Of a stretch of DNA of 19,936 bases, positions 7,612 to 15,287 are shown in pieces (positions within the stretch are counted from its first letter, which is position 1; each line of letters opens with the position of its first letter). Where the stretch lies: contig CAAFMG010000152.1 in the NCBI GenBank assembly GCA_900763965.1, forward strand, positions 1 to 19,936. Direction: 5' to 3'. The stretch is from an uncultured Oscillospiraceae bacterium. Lineage in GTDB: Bacteria > Bacillota > Clostridia > Oscillospirales > Oscillospiraceae. The notes beneath the pieces are model-generated. The model was not told the DNA's origin and made no database searches. It saw only the letters and a list, made by a program, of their open reading frames with translations. Made by a program: the position numbers and the translations under genes.

Positions 7612-9348
7612 ATGATCAAACGAATTCAAAAGGCCACAGCCAGTTCTCCTGAGGGAGCCCGGGCTTTGATTTGGGGGGTGCTGGCCTGTGCGGTGCAGAA
7701 TGTGTCCTTCATGCTGCCGGCCAGTCTGCTGTATTTTCTGGTTCGGGATCTGATGAACGGCACAGCCCATGGGCGGACTGCCTATTATATGTGGGGCTGT
7801 CTTGCCTGCTTTGTGTTTATTTTTGTTACCACATGGTTTCAGTATAACGGCACATATTTTGCTACCTACAAGGAAAGCGGCATCCGGCGGCTGACCCTGG
7901 CGGAACGGCTGCGGAAGCTTCCGCTGTCCTTCTTCGGCAAGCGGGATCTGGCGGATCTGACCAGCACCATCATGGCCGACTGCGAGGTGCTGGAAAAGGT
8001 CTGCTCCCATTTTATCCCCGGTATTTTCGGTTCGCTGATTTCTACGGTGCTGATTTCCGTGGGGCTGTTTGTCTTTGATTGGCGGATGGCGCTGGCGGCC
8101 CTGTGGGTCATCCCGGTGTCGGTGGTCATTGTGGCAGGCAGCTATCGGGTACAGGACAGGGTTCAGGCCAGAACCATGGCGGCCAAAATGGCTTGTGCCG
8201 ACGGTATCCAGGAGTATTTGGAAGCCCTGCGGGATCTCAAGGCATGCAACGCCGAGGGGGAATACCTGTCCGGCCTTTCCCGGAAAATCCGCGGGGTGGA
8301 AAAGCAGTCCATTGCGGCGGAGCTGATAACGGCTGTCTTTGTTGCCTCTGCCAGCATGGTGCTGAAGCTGGGCATCGCCTCTGTTGCGCTGACGGGATCG
8401 GCCCTTCTTCTCAGCGGGCGCATGGATGTTCTGACACTGTTTCTGTTCCTGCTGGCGGCCTCCCGGCTGTACGACCCCATGCAGGGAGCTCTGCAAAATC
8501 TGGCGGCGATCCTTGCCGTGCGCACCAATGTGGAGCGGATGAATGAGATTCTGGAATATCCCATTCAGGAGGGCAGCGAACAGCTTACCAACCAGGGCTG
8601 CGATATCGTATTCGACCATGTGGGCTTTTCCTATCAGAGCGGCGAACAGGTGCTGAAGGATGTATCCTTCACCGCAAAGCAGGGCCAGGTCACGGCGCTG
8701 GTGGGCCCCTCCGGCGGCGGCAAGACTACGGTCTGTCGGCTGGCTGCCCGGTTCTGGGACATTGACCGGGGCAAAATCACCGTAGGCGGCATGGACATAT
8801 CCAAAATCGACCCGGAAACCCTGCTGCGGCTGTATGCCATTGTGTTCCAGGATGTGACCCTGTTTAACAATTCCGTTCTGGAAAACATCCGCATCGGCCG
8901 GAGGGATGCTGCGGACGAGGAGGTCATTGCTGCGGCAAAGCTTGCCAATGTGGATCGGTTTGCCGAAGCGCTTCCGGACGGCTGGAACACCAACATCGGG
9001 GAAAACGGCTGCCGGCTCTCCGGCGGCGAGCGGCAGCGGATCTCCATCGCCCGGGCGTTTTTGAAGGATGCCCCCATCATCCTGCTGGACGAGGCCACGG
9101 CCAGTCTGGATGTGGAGAATGAAACCGCCATTCAGGAGGCGCTCTCCCGGCTCATTCAAAACAAAACCGTTCTCATCATCGCCCACCGGATGCGCACCGT
9201 TTCCGGCGCAGATAAAATCGTGGTTCTGAGGGACGGCGCGGCAGCCGAGCAGGGAACCCCCGCACAGCTGATGCAGACCGGGGGCATTTTTGCCCACATG
9301 GTGCAGCTACAGACGCAGAGCCAGCGCTGGACCCTTGGGAAAGGGTAA
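7612..9348 (+). CDS. ABC transporter half-transporter (permease-ATPase fusion), second of a pair
   Basis: A 578-residue half-transporter with the same layout as its neighbour: six membrane helices in the N-terminal ~320 residues, then an ATPase domain. Motifs are Walker A GPSGGGKT (365-372), Q-loop VFQDVTLF, signature LSGGERQ (469-475), Walker B IILLDEAT and H-loop LIIAHRMRT. Both partners have complete catalytic motifs, so there is no obvious degenerate ATP site. GGAGG lies a few bases before the ATG at 7612, inside the end of the preceding gene, so translation is coupled. The gene ends in front of two consecutive hairpins. It probably forms a heterodimer with the upstream half-transporter. 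Confidence 0.9.
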   Translation: MIKRIQKATASSPEGARALIWGVLACAVQNVSFMLPASLLYFLVRDLMNGTAHGRTAYYMWGCLACFVFIFVTTWFQYNGTYFATYKESGIRRLTLAERLRKLPLSFFGKRDLADLTSTIMADCEVLEKVCSHFIPGIFGSLISTVLISVGLFVFDWRMALAALWVIPVSVVIVAGSYRVQDRVQARTMAAKMACADGIQEYLEALRDLKACNAEGEYLSGLSRKIRGVEKQSIAAELITAVFVASASMVLKLGIASVALTGSALLLSGRMDVLTLFLFLLAASRLYDPMQGALQNLAAILAVRTNVERMNEILEYPIQEGSEQLTNQGCDIVFDHVGFSYQSGEQVLKDVSFTAKQGQVTALVGPSGGGKTTVCRLAARFWDIDRGKITVGGMDISKIDPETLLRLYAIVFQDVTLFNNSVLENIRIGRRDAADEEVIAAAKLANVDRFAEALPDGWNTNIGENGCRLSGGERQRISIARAFLKDAPIILLDEATASLDVENETAIQEALSRLIQNKTVLIIAHRMRTVSGADKIVVLRDGAAAEQGTPAQLMQTGGIFAHMVQLQTQSQRWTLGKG

Positions 9349-9358
9349 ATCCGTTTCA

Positions 9359-9407
9359 AAACAGGGCAAGAATCCGCAGTTCACCCATGGGAATTCTTGC
9401 CCTGTTT
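9359..9407 (+). terminator. long stem-loop after the ABC pair
   Basis: A perfect 15-bp stem (9359-9373 with 9393-9407) closes a 19-base loop eleven bases after the stop of the second ABC gene. The right arm ends in TTT but no long T-run follows, so it may act with the next hairpin or protect the mRNA 3' end. Confidence 0.6.
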
Positions 9408-9437
9408 CCTTGCTGCAATACTGGAACATAACAAAAC

Positions 9438-9482
9438 CACGCCCACCCCGTTTCATGGCCGGGATGGGCGTGATTTTTTTCT
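9438..9482 (+). terminator. intrinsic terminator
   Basis: A 13-base arm at 9438-9450 pairs with 9460-9472 with one mismatch, and is followed by a run of seven T residues. This is the strongest termination signal after the ABC operon. Confidence 0.75.
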
Positions 9483-9487
9483 TATCT

Positions 9488-9570
9488 TAGGAAGCCCTGA
9501 TGAAATCGGCAAGAGCTGGGGGCAAAAGATTCGCACACCAGCCGCCGACGATTTATTCAGAGTTTCCCTA
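9488..9570. mobile_element. possible MITE-like element (~83 bp) with imperfect terminal inverted repeats
   Basis: The ends 9488-9509 (TAGGAAGCCCTGATGAAATC...) and 9549-9570 are imperfect inverted copies: read on the minus strand the right end begins TAGGGAAACTCTGAATAAAT. About 40 bases lie between them. No coding capacity is present. It sits between the ABC terminator and a DUF454 fragment. It is probably a small non-autonomous insertion-sequence derivative; the parent family was not identified. Confidence 0.4.
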
Positions 9571-9583
9571 ATGTAGGGCCTCT

Positions 9584-9847
9584 CTGAAAAATCCATTCAA
9601 GGCGATCTGGATCGTACAGGGCTTTCTATCCTCTCCTTGTGGTGGTTTTCCGGTGGTAGTGTTTGCAGAAAAAGGGGAAGCGTGTATGAAGCGGGGATTT
9701 TGGCGGATTTTGGAGCGACCGGGCTGTGGGATAAAAGTCATGCGCTTGCATCATTATCTCTTGCTATTTGCCGTTTTGTCTGCTAAAATGAACGATAATA
9801 GTACTGTCGGTCTGGATTGTCGCCCCTGGCAGATCGCTTCGCGTTGA
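9584..9847 (+). pseudogene. degenerate DUF454 fragment, second copy
   Basis: Bases 9585-9615 repeat 5657-5687 with one mismatch, encoding KNPFKAIWIV as in the intact DUF454 start, but the initiator is CTG and no ribosome site precedes it. The frame stays open to a stop at 9845-9847, yet after about 14 residues it has no DUF454 character. A promoter and leader for the next operon lie inside its 3' part. It is best read as a relic and not as an expressed 64-residue protein beginning at the GTG at 9653. Confidence 0.5.
9761..9789 (+). promoter_or_regulatory. promoter of the McrB-like/DUF2357 operon
   Basis: TTGCTA (9761-9766) and TAAAAT (9784-9789) are separated by exactly 17 bases, a good sigma-A match. 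Predicted transcription start is near 9796, giving an untranslated leader of about 110 bases before the McrB-like start. Confidence 0.6.
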
Positions 9848-9875
9848 AAGCGCTGCCCTATGGCAGTGCTTTTTT
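9828..9875 (+). promoter_or_regulatory. leader with competing hairpins and an intrinsic terminator (candidate attenuator)
   Basis: An intrinsic terminator is formed by 9847-9857 pairing with 9862-9872 (one G-T pair), loop CTAT, with the T-run reaching 9875. An upstream segment, GGCAG-at-CGCTT (9828-9839), can instead pair with AAGCGCTGCC (9848-9857), which would destroy the terminator. The two structures are mutually exclusive and lie between the promoter and the McrB-like start codon at 9905. It could be an attenuator, or simply the terminator of a short upstream transcript. Confidence 0.5.
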
Positions 9876-9904
9876 GCATATTTCCCAAGAGGAGGAGAAG
9901 GCTT

Positions 9905-11116
9905 ATGGATCCCACTGCGGATATCCAAAACACTGGGGGCCGCCCTTACCGGGAAGCTGACGCCTGTACCGATTTTGACATCTTACAATATCTGCCGGAG
10001 AAAGCGGGGGAGGAAGAAATGCCTGTATCTACAAAAGGTGCAATGAAGCAGATCAAGGCGTACATCGCCGCCAGGGGGTTCTGCTATCCGGAGGAGCTGA
10101 TCGAGAATTTCTTTCTCAGCCTGAAAAGCAAGCCCTTTGTGATCCTTGCGGGGGTGTCCGGCACGGGAAAGACCCGGCTGGTTCGGCTGTTCGCCCAGGC
10201 CATTGGGGCGGAATGCAAGCTGGTTCCGGTTCGTCCGGATTGGAGTGACGGCAGTGACCTGTTCGGGCATTACGATCTCGGCGGGAACTTCATCAAAGGG
10301 CCTGTGTGCGAATGCTTTGAGATGGCTTACGCAAAGCCCAATAAGCCGGTGTTTCTCTGCCTGGACGAAATGAATCTGGCCCGGGTGGAGTATTACCTCA
10401 GCGATTTTCTGTCCGTGCTGGAGACCCGGGAAAAGCAGGATGACGGAACCATCACCACAGAGAAAATCGCCCAGTATGAAAGGGGTATTCCGGATAATCT
10501 CTACATTGTGGGCACGGTAAACATGGACGAAACCACCTTCCCATTCAGTAAGAAGGTTCTGGATCGGGCCAATACCATCGAATTCAGCTTTGTGGATCTG
10601 ATCCCCAGCTTTGAATTTTCCGGTGCAGAGCCGGAAAAGCTGCTGCTTCCCAACAGCTTCCTGCGAACGGAATATCTGAACCTGAGTGCCGACTGCGCCC
10701 AGGAGCAGCAGTATGTCATGGAGATCTGCGCAGAGCTTCAGAAAATCAATGAGATCCTTTTGAAGGCCAACGCCCATGTGGGCTACCGTGTCCGGGACGA
10801 AATCGTTTTCTATCTGCTGAACAACAAAGCCGAAGGCGGTCTTCTGCCCCATGACCAGGCTATGGACAACGCCATCATGCAGAAGATCCTGCCCCGGATC
10901 CAGGGCAGCTCCGCTTCTGTGCGGGATATGCTCTGCGAGCTGTTTGTCATCTGCGCCTCTGACCATGAGCAGAAAAACGGAGACAGCGCATCCGAAAAAA
11001 TGCGCAAGGTTTTGCAGGACGATGCGATTTCCTGCCGCTATCCCAGGAGTGCCGAGAAGCTGGCACTGATGGTGCGCAGATTTGAAGAGGACGGATTTAC
11101 CTCATACTGGTTGTAA
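9905..11116 (+). CDS. McrB-like AAA+ GTPase/ATPase (type IV restriction motor)
   Basis: A 403-residue AAA+ protein. Walker A GVSGTGKT is at 83-90, Walker B VFLCLDEMN at 149-157, sensor-1 TVNMDE at 204-209, and a KKVLDRAN segment with the likely arginine finger at about 217-223. The LDEMNLAR and TVNMDETT strings are typical of McrB-family motors, which form hexamers that power a McrC-like nuclease on modified or foreign DNA. There is only a short N-terminal region (about 70 residues) and no recognisable DNA-reader domain such as EVE or DUF3578. The ATG at 9905 follows GGAGGAG. It is followed after 36 bases by the DUF2357 nuclease gene, its natural partner. Confidence 0.85.
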   Translation: MDPTADIQNTGGRPYREADACTDFDILQYLPEKAGEEEMPVSTKGAMKQIKAYIAARGFCYPEELIENFFLSLKSKPFVILAGVSGTGKTRLVRLFAQAIGAECKLVPVRPDWSDGSDLFGHYDLGGNFIKGPVCECFEMAYAKPNKPVFLCLDEMNLARVEYYLSDFLSVLETREKQDDGTITTEKIAQYERGIPDNLYIVGTVNMDETTFPFSKKVLDRANTIEFSFVDLIPSFEFSGAEPEKLLLPNSFLRTEYLNLSADCAQEQQYVMEICAELQKINEILLKANAHVGYRVRDEIVFYLLNNKAEGGLLPHDQAMDNAIMQKILPRIQGSSASVRDMLCELFVICASDHEQKNGDSASEKMRKVLQDDAISCRYPRSAEKLALMVRRFEEDGFTSYWL

Positions 11117-11152
11117 TTTAGATCATAAAAAACGAAAAAGGGGGGCTGACCC

Positions 11153-13615
11153 ATGGAGGAAAACGCAGTGGCGGAGGAACTGGTCTATTTGCAGACGGAT
11201 CTTCTGACTGTGACCATCAAGGGGGTGGCCTCCCATCCTGCTTTTCCGGGGGTTACCTTCTGGGAAAAGGAGGCCACGCTACAGGTTTCCTGTGACGATC
11301 CCTTTGAAATCCAGCTGGCCGGGGATGCGGAAACGGTGTCCTTGCAGACCTTTGGGCGGGCTGTCTGCACCCAGTACCGTATGCAGCCTTTGTTCTTTGA
11401 ACAGCAGAGCTATGAGATCCTCTTGGAGCCGGAAAGCGGGCACAAGGTGGAATTCTGGCACGAAAATTACAATATCCGCAAGAACATCACCCCGGTGGGC
11501 CGCAGAGGGGAAATGCGATCCGGGGTGATCCGTTTCGGCAATGACATCGGGATGTCTGATTTCATCGTCCGGGTGGATGGGAAGAACTATCTGAAGCTGA
11601 CCATCGAGGTGTTTCCCTCCAAAATCGGCTACAAGGATGACTACAAGGCCATCGTGGCGGATGTGACGGCAGAGGTCTATAATCTGGTGTTTGACTTCCT
11701 GAAAAAGACCTATGCTTCCTTCGATATCGCATCCACAGGGCAGGCATCGCCTGTGGAGTTTTTTGCCATTATCCGAAAGATCTACACAGAATTCCTGGCC
11801 GCATCGGATATGGTGCTGGCAAAACCCCACCACATTTTGCAGACGGAGCATACCCTTTTGCCCGGTCACAAGATCCGGCGGATAGACAACAAAACCCTGC
11901 GGTGGATCGAAAAGCATCCGGATCATGCCCTGTGTTCCGGCGAACGAATTTTGGCGGATAAGGCCCTTGCTGTCAAAAAGTACGTCACTTATGACACAAA
12001 AGAAAATCGCCTGACGAAATATATCCTCCAAAGCACCGTAAAGCGTTTGGAGGATTTCCGGAAACGGTATGAGACCCTGGGCCGGGAAGGGGACGACGCC
12101 GTAATAGACCAGCTTGACACCATGATCCGGGGCATCCGGCGCCGATACAACACCGGCTTTCTCCGGGAGGTGGAAGCGGTTCCTGCCAATTCCGGGATGT
12201 CTCTGGTATTCGGCATGGCTCCCGGCTATCGGGAGCTGTATCGCTGCTATCTGCTTTTGCAGCACGGACTGTCTGTAACCGGAAGCGTGTTTCAGATCTC
12301 GGTGAAGGATCTGGCGGTGCTTTACGAATACTGGTGCTTTATCAAGCTGAACAGCCTGATGAAACAGCGCTACCAGCTTCTTTCTCAGGATATCATCAAG
12401 GTAGCCGGGAACGGCTTGTGCGTGTCCCTGATCAAGGGTCAGCGCAGCCGTGTGCGGTATCGCAACCCCGAAAACGGCGAGCTGATTACCCTGACTTACA
12501 ACCCAAGGGAGGATTCCGGTGCAACGGTCCCCCAGAGACCGGACTGTGTCCTCTGCCTGAAAAAGAAGGGGGCAAAGAACGACTACGAGTATGTTTTTGA
12601 TGCCAAATACAAGATTGATCCTGCCCGGGAGGGGAGCCGCTACCAGATGCTGTACGGGACCCCCGGCCCCCAGGAAGAAGATATCAACACCATGCACCGC
12701 TATCGGGATGCCATCGTTTATCAGCATGAGGCATCCCCCTATGCGCGCACCCTGTTCGGGGCTTACGTCCTGTTCCCCTACCGGGATCAGGAGGAATACC
12801 GCGCGCACCACTTCTACCGCAGCATCGAAAAGGTAAACATTGGAGCCCTGCCCTTCCTGCCCTCTGCCACCACATTGGTGACGGAAATGCTGGATGAGCT
12901 GATTTCCGACTCTCCGGAATCCGCATTCCAGCGGGCAACGCTGCCCACCGGCATGGAAGCCCGTCTGGCCAAGGTGGATTGGAACCGCCGGGATGTGCTG
13001 ATCGGCACCCTGCGCAGCGCTGCCCAGCTGAAAGCCTGCATAGAGGGCTGCTTCTACTACATCCCCGCCCGGCTGATCCAGGAAGAGAATCTGCCCATCC
13101 ATTATGTGGCCCTGTTCCAGACCCCGCGGATCTTCCCCAAGGATGCCGGGATCCGCTATTACGGCGAGGTTCTGCGCAGTGCCCTGGTGAAGCGAAAGAA
13201 CATCCGGGAGGTCCCCCAGACACGGGGCAATCCGGAGGAACTGTACTACCGCTACCAGATCCGGGAATGGCTGCCGCTGGAAAAGCCCATCCTTCCCAAG
13301 GAATCCGGCTTCGTCCGGGCGTTTACCAATCGGTTCCTTCTGGAAAACGCCCAGGTCGTTCCTGAGCTTCTCCTGGGCTCCGAGGAAGAATACCGCTTCT
13401 ATACGGAACTGAAACGCCGCACCGGACTGGCCCTGGAAAGCAGCGAAAGCGCCCAGGGCGGCTTTGAACTGGGGGATACGAAGGTTCTCTTTGACGATGG
13501 GAAAATTCAAATATTCCGGGATGGAAAAAACGTCGGAAGCTGTAGCATTGCAGAATTCTCCCGTCACCCCAACGCAGCCTTCCGCCAGCTGCAAAGATAT
13601 GCTGCGGATGGATAG
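11153..13615 (+). CDS. DUF2357 / PD-(D/E)XK nuclease (McrC-like partner)
   Basis: An 820-residue protein. The N-terminal ~330 residues fit DUF2357 (beta-rich, then a helical part with the KYVTYDTKENRLTKYIL block at 276-292). The middle holds a PD-(D/E)XK nuclease core: LYEYWCFIKL (390-399), RPD (462-464), FDAKYK (482-487) and MHRYRDAI (514-521). All expected acidic residues and the lysine are present, so the nuclease looks active. A C-terminal ~270-residue extension is unassigned and may recognise the target. Such proteins pair with McrB-like motors in McrBC-type antiphage restriction. The ATG is preceded by a GGGGGC stretch, and an alternative GTG at 11168 is possible. A UUCG terminator follows immediately. 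Confidence 0.8.
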   Translation: MEENAVAEELVYLQTDLLTVTIKGVASHPAFPGVTFWEKEATLQVSCDDPFEIQLAGDAETVSLQTFGRAVCTQYRMQPLFFEQQSYEILLEPESGHKVEFWHENYNIRKNITPVGRRGEMRSGVIRFGNDIGMSDFIVRVDGKNYLKLTIEVFPSKIGYKDDYKAIVADVTAEVYNLVFDFLKKTYASFDIASTGQASPVEFFAIIRKIYTEFLAASDMVLAKPHHILQTEHTLLPGHKIRRIDNKTLRWIEKHPDHALCSGERILADKALAVKKYVTYDTKENRLTKYILQSTVKRLEDFRKRYETLGREGDDAVIDQLDTMIRGIRRRYNTGFLREVEAVPANSGMSLVFGMAPGYRELYRCYLLLQHGLSVTGSVFQISVKDLAVLYEYWCFIKLNSLMKQRYQLLSQDIIKVAGNGLCVSLIKGQRSRVRYRNPENGELITLTYNPREDSGATVPQRPDCVLCLKKKGAKNDYEYVFDAKYKIDPAREGSRYQMLYGTPGPQEEDINTMHRYRDAIVYQHEASPYARTLFGAYVLFPYRDQEEYRAHHFYRSIEKVNIGALPFLPSATTLVTEMLDELISDSPESAFQRATLPTGMEARLAKVDWNRRDVLIGTLRSAAQLKACIEGCFYYIPARLIQEENLPIHYVALFQTPRIFPKDAGIRYYGEVLRSALVKRKNIREVPQTRGNPEELYYRYQIREWLPLEKPILPKESGFVRAFTNRFLLENAQVVPELLLGSEEEYRFYTELKRRTGLALESSESAQGGFELGDTKVLFDDGKIQIFRDGKNVGSCSIAEFSRHPNAAFRQLQRYAADG

Positions 13616-13631
13616 GGGATCATAATCGGAT

Positions 13632-13663
13632 AAGGTGCTTATCTTCGGATAGGCACCTTTTTT
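13632..13663 (+). terminator. intrinsic terminator with UUCG tetraloop
   Basis: A 12-bp stem (13632-13643 with 13648-13659, one G-T pair) closes a TTCG loop and runs into six T residues. It lies 16 bases after the nuclease stop and ends the McrB-like/DUF2357 operon. Confidence 0.85.
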
Positions 13664-13686
13664 AAGCTGCGTTTGGATAAAAGTTG

Positions 13687-13742
13687 TATCGGCAATATTT
13701 CTGCTTTTGAATCGCGCAAAATACATTGTTATCTTGCCGATA
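13687..13742. promoter_or_regulatory. inverted repeat overlapping the fic promoter (candidate operator)
   Basis: TATCGGCAA (13687-13695) and its exact inverse TTGCCGATA (13734-13742) flank and enter the promoter; the right arm lies between the -35 and -10 boxes. Match extends to 11 of 12 bases. Binding here would block transcription, consistent with control by the HTH of the Fic protein or another regulator. A third forward copy at 13886-13894 lies inside the gene but may reflect the conserved RIGKTW coding sequence. Confidence 0.45.
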
Positions 13743-13754
13743 ATGTGGTATAAT
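13726..13754 (+). promoter_or_regulatory. promoter of the HTH-Fic gene
   Basis: TTGTTA (13726-13731) and a consensus TATAAT (13749-13754) are separated by 17 bases. The predicted start near 13761 gives a short leader containing GGAGG ahead of the ATG at 13785. Confidence 0.8.
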
Positions 13755-13784
13755 ACACACAGAAAAGCAGTGCAGGAGGCAATT

Positions 13785-14672
13785 ATGGAATATCTGTCTG
13801 TAGAGAAAACAGCTGAAAAATGGGGGATTTCCCAACGAAGTGTGCGCAATTACTGCGCCCAGGGAAGAATTGCCGGTGCAAAGCGTATCGGCAAGACTTG
13901 GTACATCCCGGAGGATGCACAGAAGCCGGGGAGGATTGCCAGAAAGAAGGCAGAGCCGACCCTTTTGCAAATCCTTGCGGAGCAGAAAGCCGCACGGATG
14001 ACCGGGGGGATCTATCATAAGGTGCAAATCGACCTGACCTACAACTCAAACCATATTGAGGGAAGCCGATTGACCCATGACCAGACCCGGTATATTTTTG
14101 AAACCAATACCATTGGCATCGAAAACGAAGCGGTTAATGTGGACGATATTTTGGAAACGGCCAACCACTTCCGCTGCATTGACATGGTGATCGACAAGGC
14201 CCGTTCTGCGTTGACGGAAAAGTTTATCAAGGAGCTTCATGCTGTCCTGAAAACAGGCACCAGCGACAGTCGGAAGGACTGGTTCAACGTGGGAGAATAT
14301 AAAAAGCTGCCCAACGAGGTGGGAGGCAGGGATACCACGCTGCCGGAAAATGTTGCCGCGGAAATGGAAACGTTGCTGGAAACCTACAACGCCCTTCCCA
14401 GTAAGAGCTTCGAGGATATTGTGGCGTTCCATGTGGCCTTTGAGCGGATCCACCCCTTCCAGGATGGAAACGGCCGTATCGGTCGGCTGATTCTCTTTAA
14501 GGAATGTCTGAAATACAACATTGTGCCCTTCATCCTGGAGGATGATCTGAAGCTGTTCTACTACCGGGGCCTCAAGGAATGGGATCAGGAAAAAGGCTAC
14601 CTGCTGGACACCTGCCTCACCGCCCAGGATCGGTTTAAGGTGTATTTGGATTACTTCCGGATCGTGTACTAG
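13785..14672 (+). CDS. Fic-domain AMP transferase with N-terminal HTH
   Basis: A 295-residue protein. Residues 1-50 form a MerR/excisionase-type helix-turn-helix (VEKTAEKWGISQRSVRNYC, then RIGKTWYIP). The Fic core carries HPFQDGNGRIGR (223-234), the complete HxFx(D/E)GNGRxxR active site, so AMPylation of a target hydroxyl from ATP is expected. SNHIEG (88-93) matches the (S/T)xxxE(G/N) inhibitory helix and lies before the Fic core, which makes it a self-inhibited class II Fic. The ATG at 13785 follows GGAGG; the frame extends upstream through the promoter and is rejected there. It may be a toxin-like or stress regulator linked to the defence region, or an autonomous regulator. The target is unknown. 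Confidence 0.9.
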   Translation: MEYLSVEKTAEKWGISQRSVRNYCAQGRIAGAKRIGKTWYIPEDAQKPGRIARKKAEPTLLQILAEQKAARMTGGIYHKVQIDLTYNSNHIEGSRLTHDQTRYIFETNTIGIENEAVNVDDILETANHFRCIDMVIDKARSALTEKFIKELHAVLKTGTSDSRKDWFNVGEYKKLPNEVGGRDTTLPENVAAEMETLLETYNALPSKSFEDIVAFHVAFERIHPFQDGNGRIGRLILFKECLKYNIVPFILEDDLKLFYYRGLKEWDQEKGYLLDTCLTAQDRFKVYLDYFRIVY

Positions 14673-14766
14673 GCGGCGGGCATTGAATGGGGGCTTAATG
14701 TATCGTCCTGCCGCCCCCTAAATAATTGTTGCCATTTCCACACAATCATGATAAGGAGGAGTGGAA

Positions 14767-15052
14767 ATGCGATATACTGTGGATGAAATCCAGGAAATCA
14801 TAGCGGCTTTGGCTGGCCAATATGGGGAAGACCGAGTTTATCTGTTCGGCTCCTATACCAGAGGGAATGGTGACAACAACAGTGAGTGATAATGACTTGC
14901 ACATTGATAAAGGGGCCATCTGCGGCTTGCAACTTGGCGGCCTGGCCGCTGACCTGTAAGATGCACTGGGAATCCCTGTGGACTTGATCCCCACCGGAAG
15001 TTTGGACAGTAAATTTTTGAATTCTACCTCTGATGACGAGGTGCTGCTGTAG
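14767..15052 (+). pseudogene. MNT-type minimal nucleotidyltransferase, frameshifted
   Basis: AAGGAGG precedes the ATG. The first frame reads MRYTVDEIQEIIAALAG... VYLFGSYTRG and stops at residue 40. A +1 shift restores SDNDLHIDKGA... DALGIPVDLIPTGSL, the second half of an MNT fold, interrupted by one further in-frame TAA and ending at 15052. The GS...D.D catalytic motif is damaged (SDND for SDID), so the gene is inactive by several lesions. MNT proteins usually pair with HEPN toxins; no HEPN-like frame was found in the following 230 bases. Confidence 0.75.
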
Positions 15053-15088
15053 GAAGCCTCTTGATTGGCGTATTGAACACGAATGAAC

Positions 15089-15128
15089 AAATCACGGAAG
15101 ACCCCCAATGCGGGATCTGCCGTGATTT
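15089..15128. other. isolated 9-bp inverted repeat in a gene-free stretch
   Basis: AAATCACGG (15089-15097) and CCGTGATTT (15120-15128) form a 9-bp stem with a 22-base loop. Otherwise 15053-15210 shows no convincing gene. It may be a weak terminator or the remains of a decayed partner gene of the MNT relic. Confidence 0.4.
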
Positions 15129-15210
15129 TATGGGTGATATACGATTGCGTCCTTGCCATCGTTCTGTGAATGGTTGCTTCTGATTCATCATTGTGCCATC
15201 AAACAAAATG

Positions 15211-15239
15211 TTGATTTCTTCTTATCCTTTCGATATACT
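15211..15239 (+). promoter_or_regulatory. promoter upstream of the exonuclease stub and D-lyxose isomerase
   Basis: TTGATT (15211-15216) and TATACT (15234-15239) are separated by 17 bases. The predicted start near 15246 leaves a leader of about 140 bases to the isomerase start, containing the short exonuclease-like frame. Confidence 0.6.
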
Positions 15240-15287
15240 ATATTACAAGGAAATTATCAATAAATTGTTGAAAGGTGTGGGCGCACC

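Noticed and set aside
7570..9297. A 575-codon minus-strand frame opposite the second ABC gene
   Set aside because: Antisense of conserved ABC ATPase motifs; composition is typical of shadow frames.
9653..9847. A possible 64-residue protein upstream of the McrB-like gene
   Set aside because: It lacks a ribosome site, is in frame with a DUF454 fragment, and contains the predicted promoter and attenuator of the next operon.
11279..13849. An 856-codon open frame on the minus strand opposite the DUF2357 nuclease
   Set aside because: No domain character and no ribosome site; the plus strand carries clear PD-(D/E)XK motifs and a matching terminator.
14675..14720. Terminator after the Fic gene (GGCGGCGGG with CCTGCCGCC)
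   Set aside because: The stem has a mismatch and a loop of over 25 bases, and there is no T-run.
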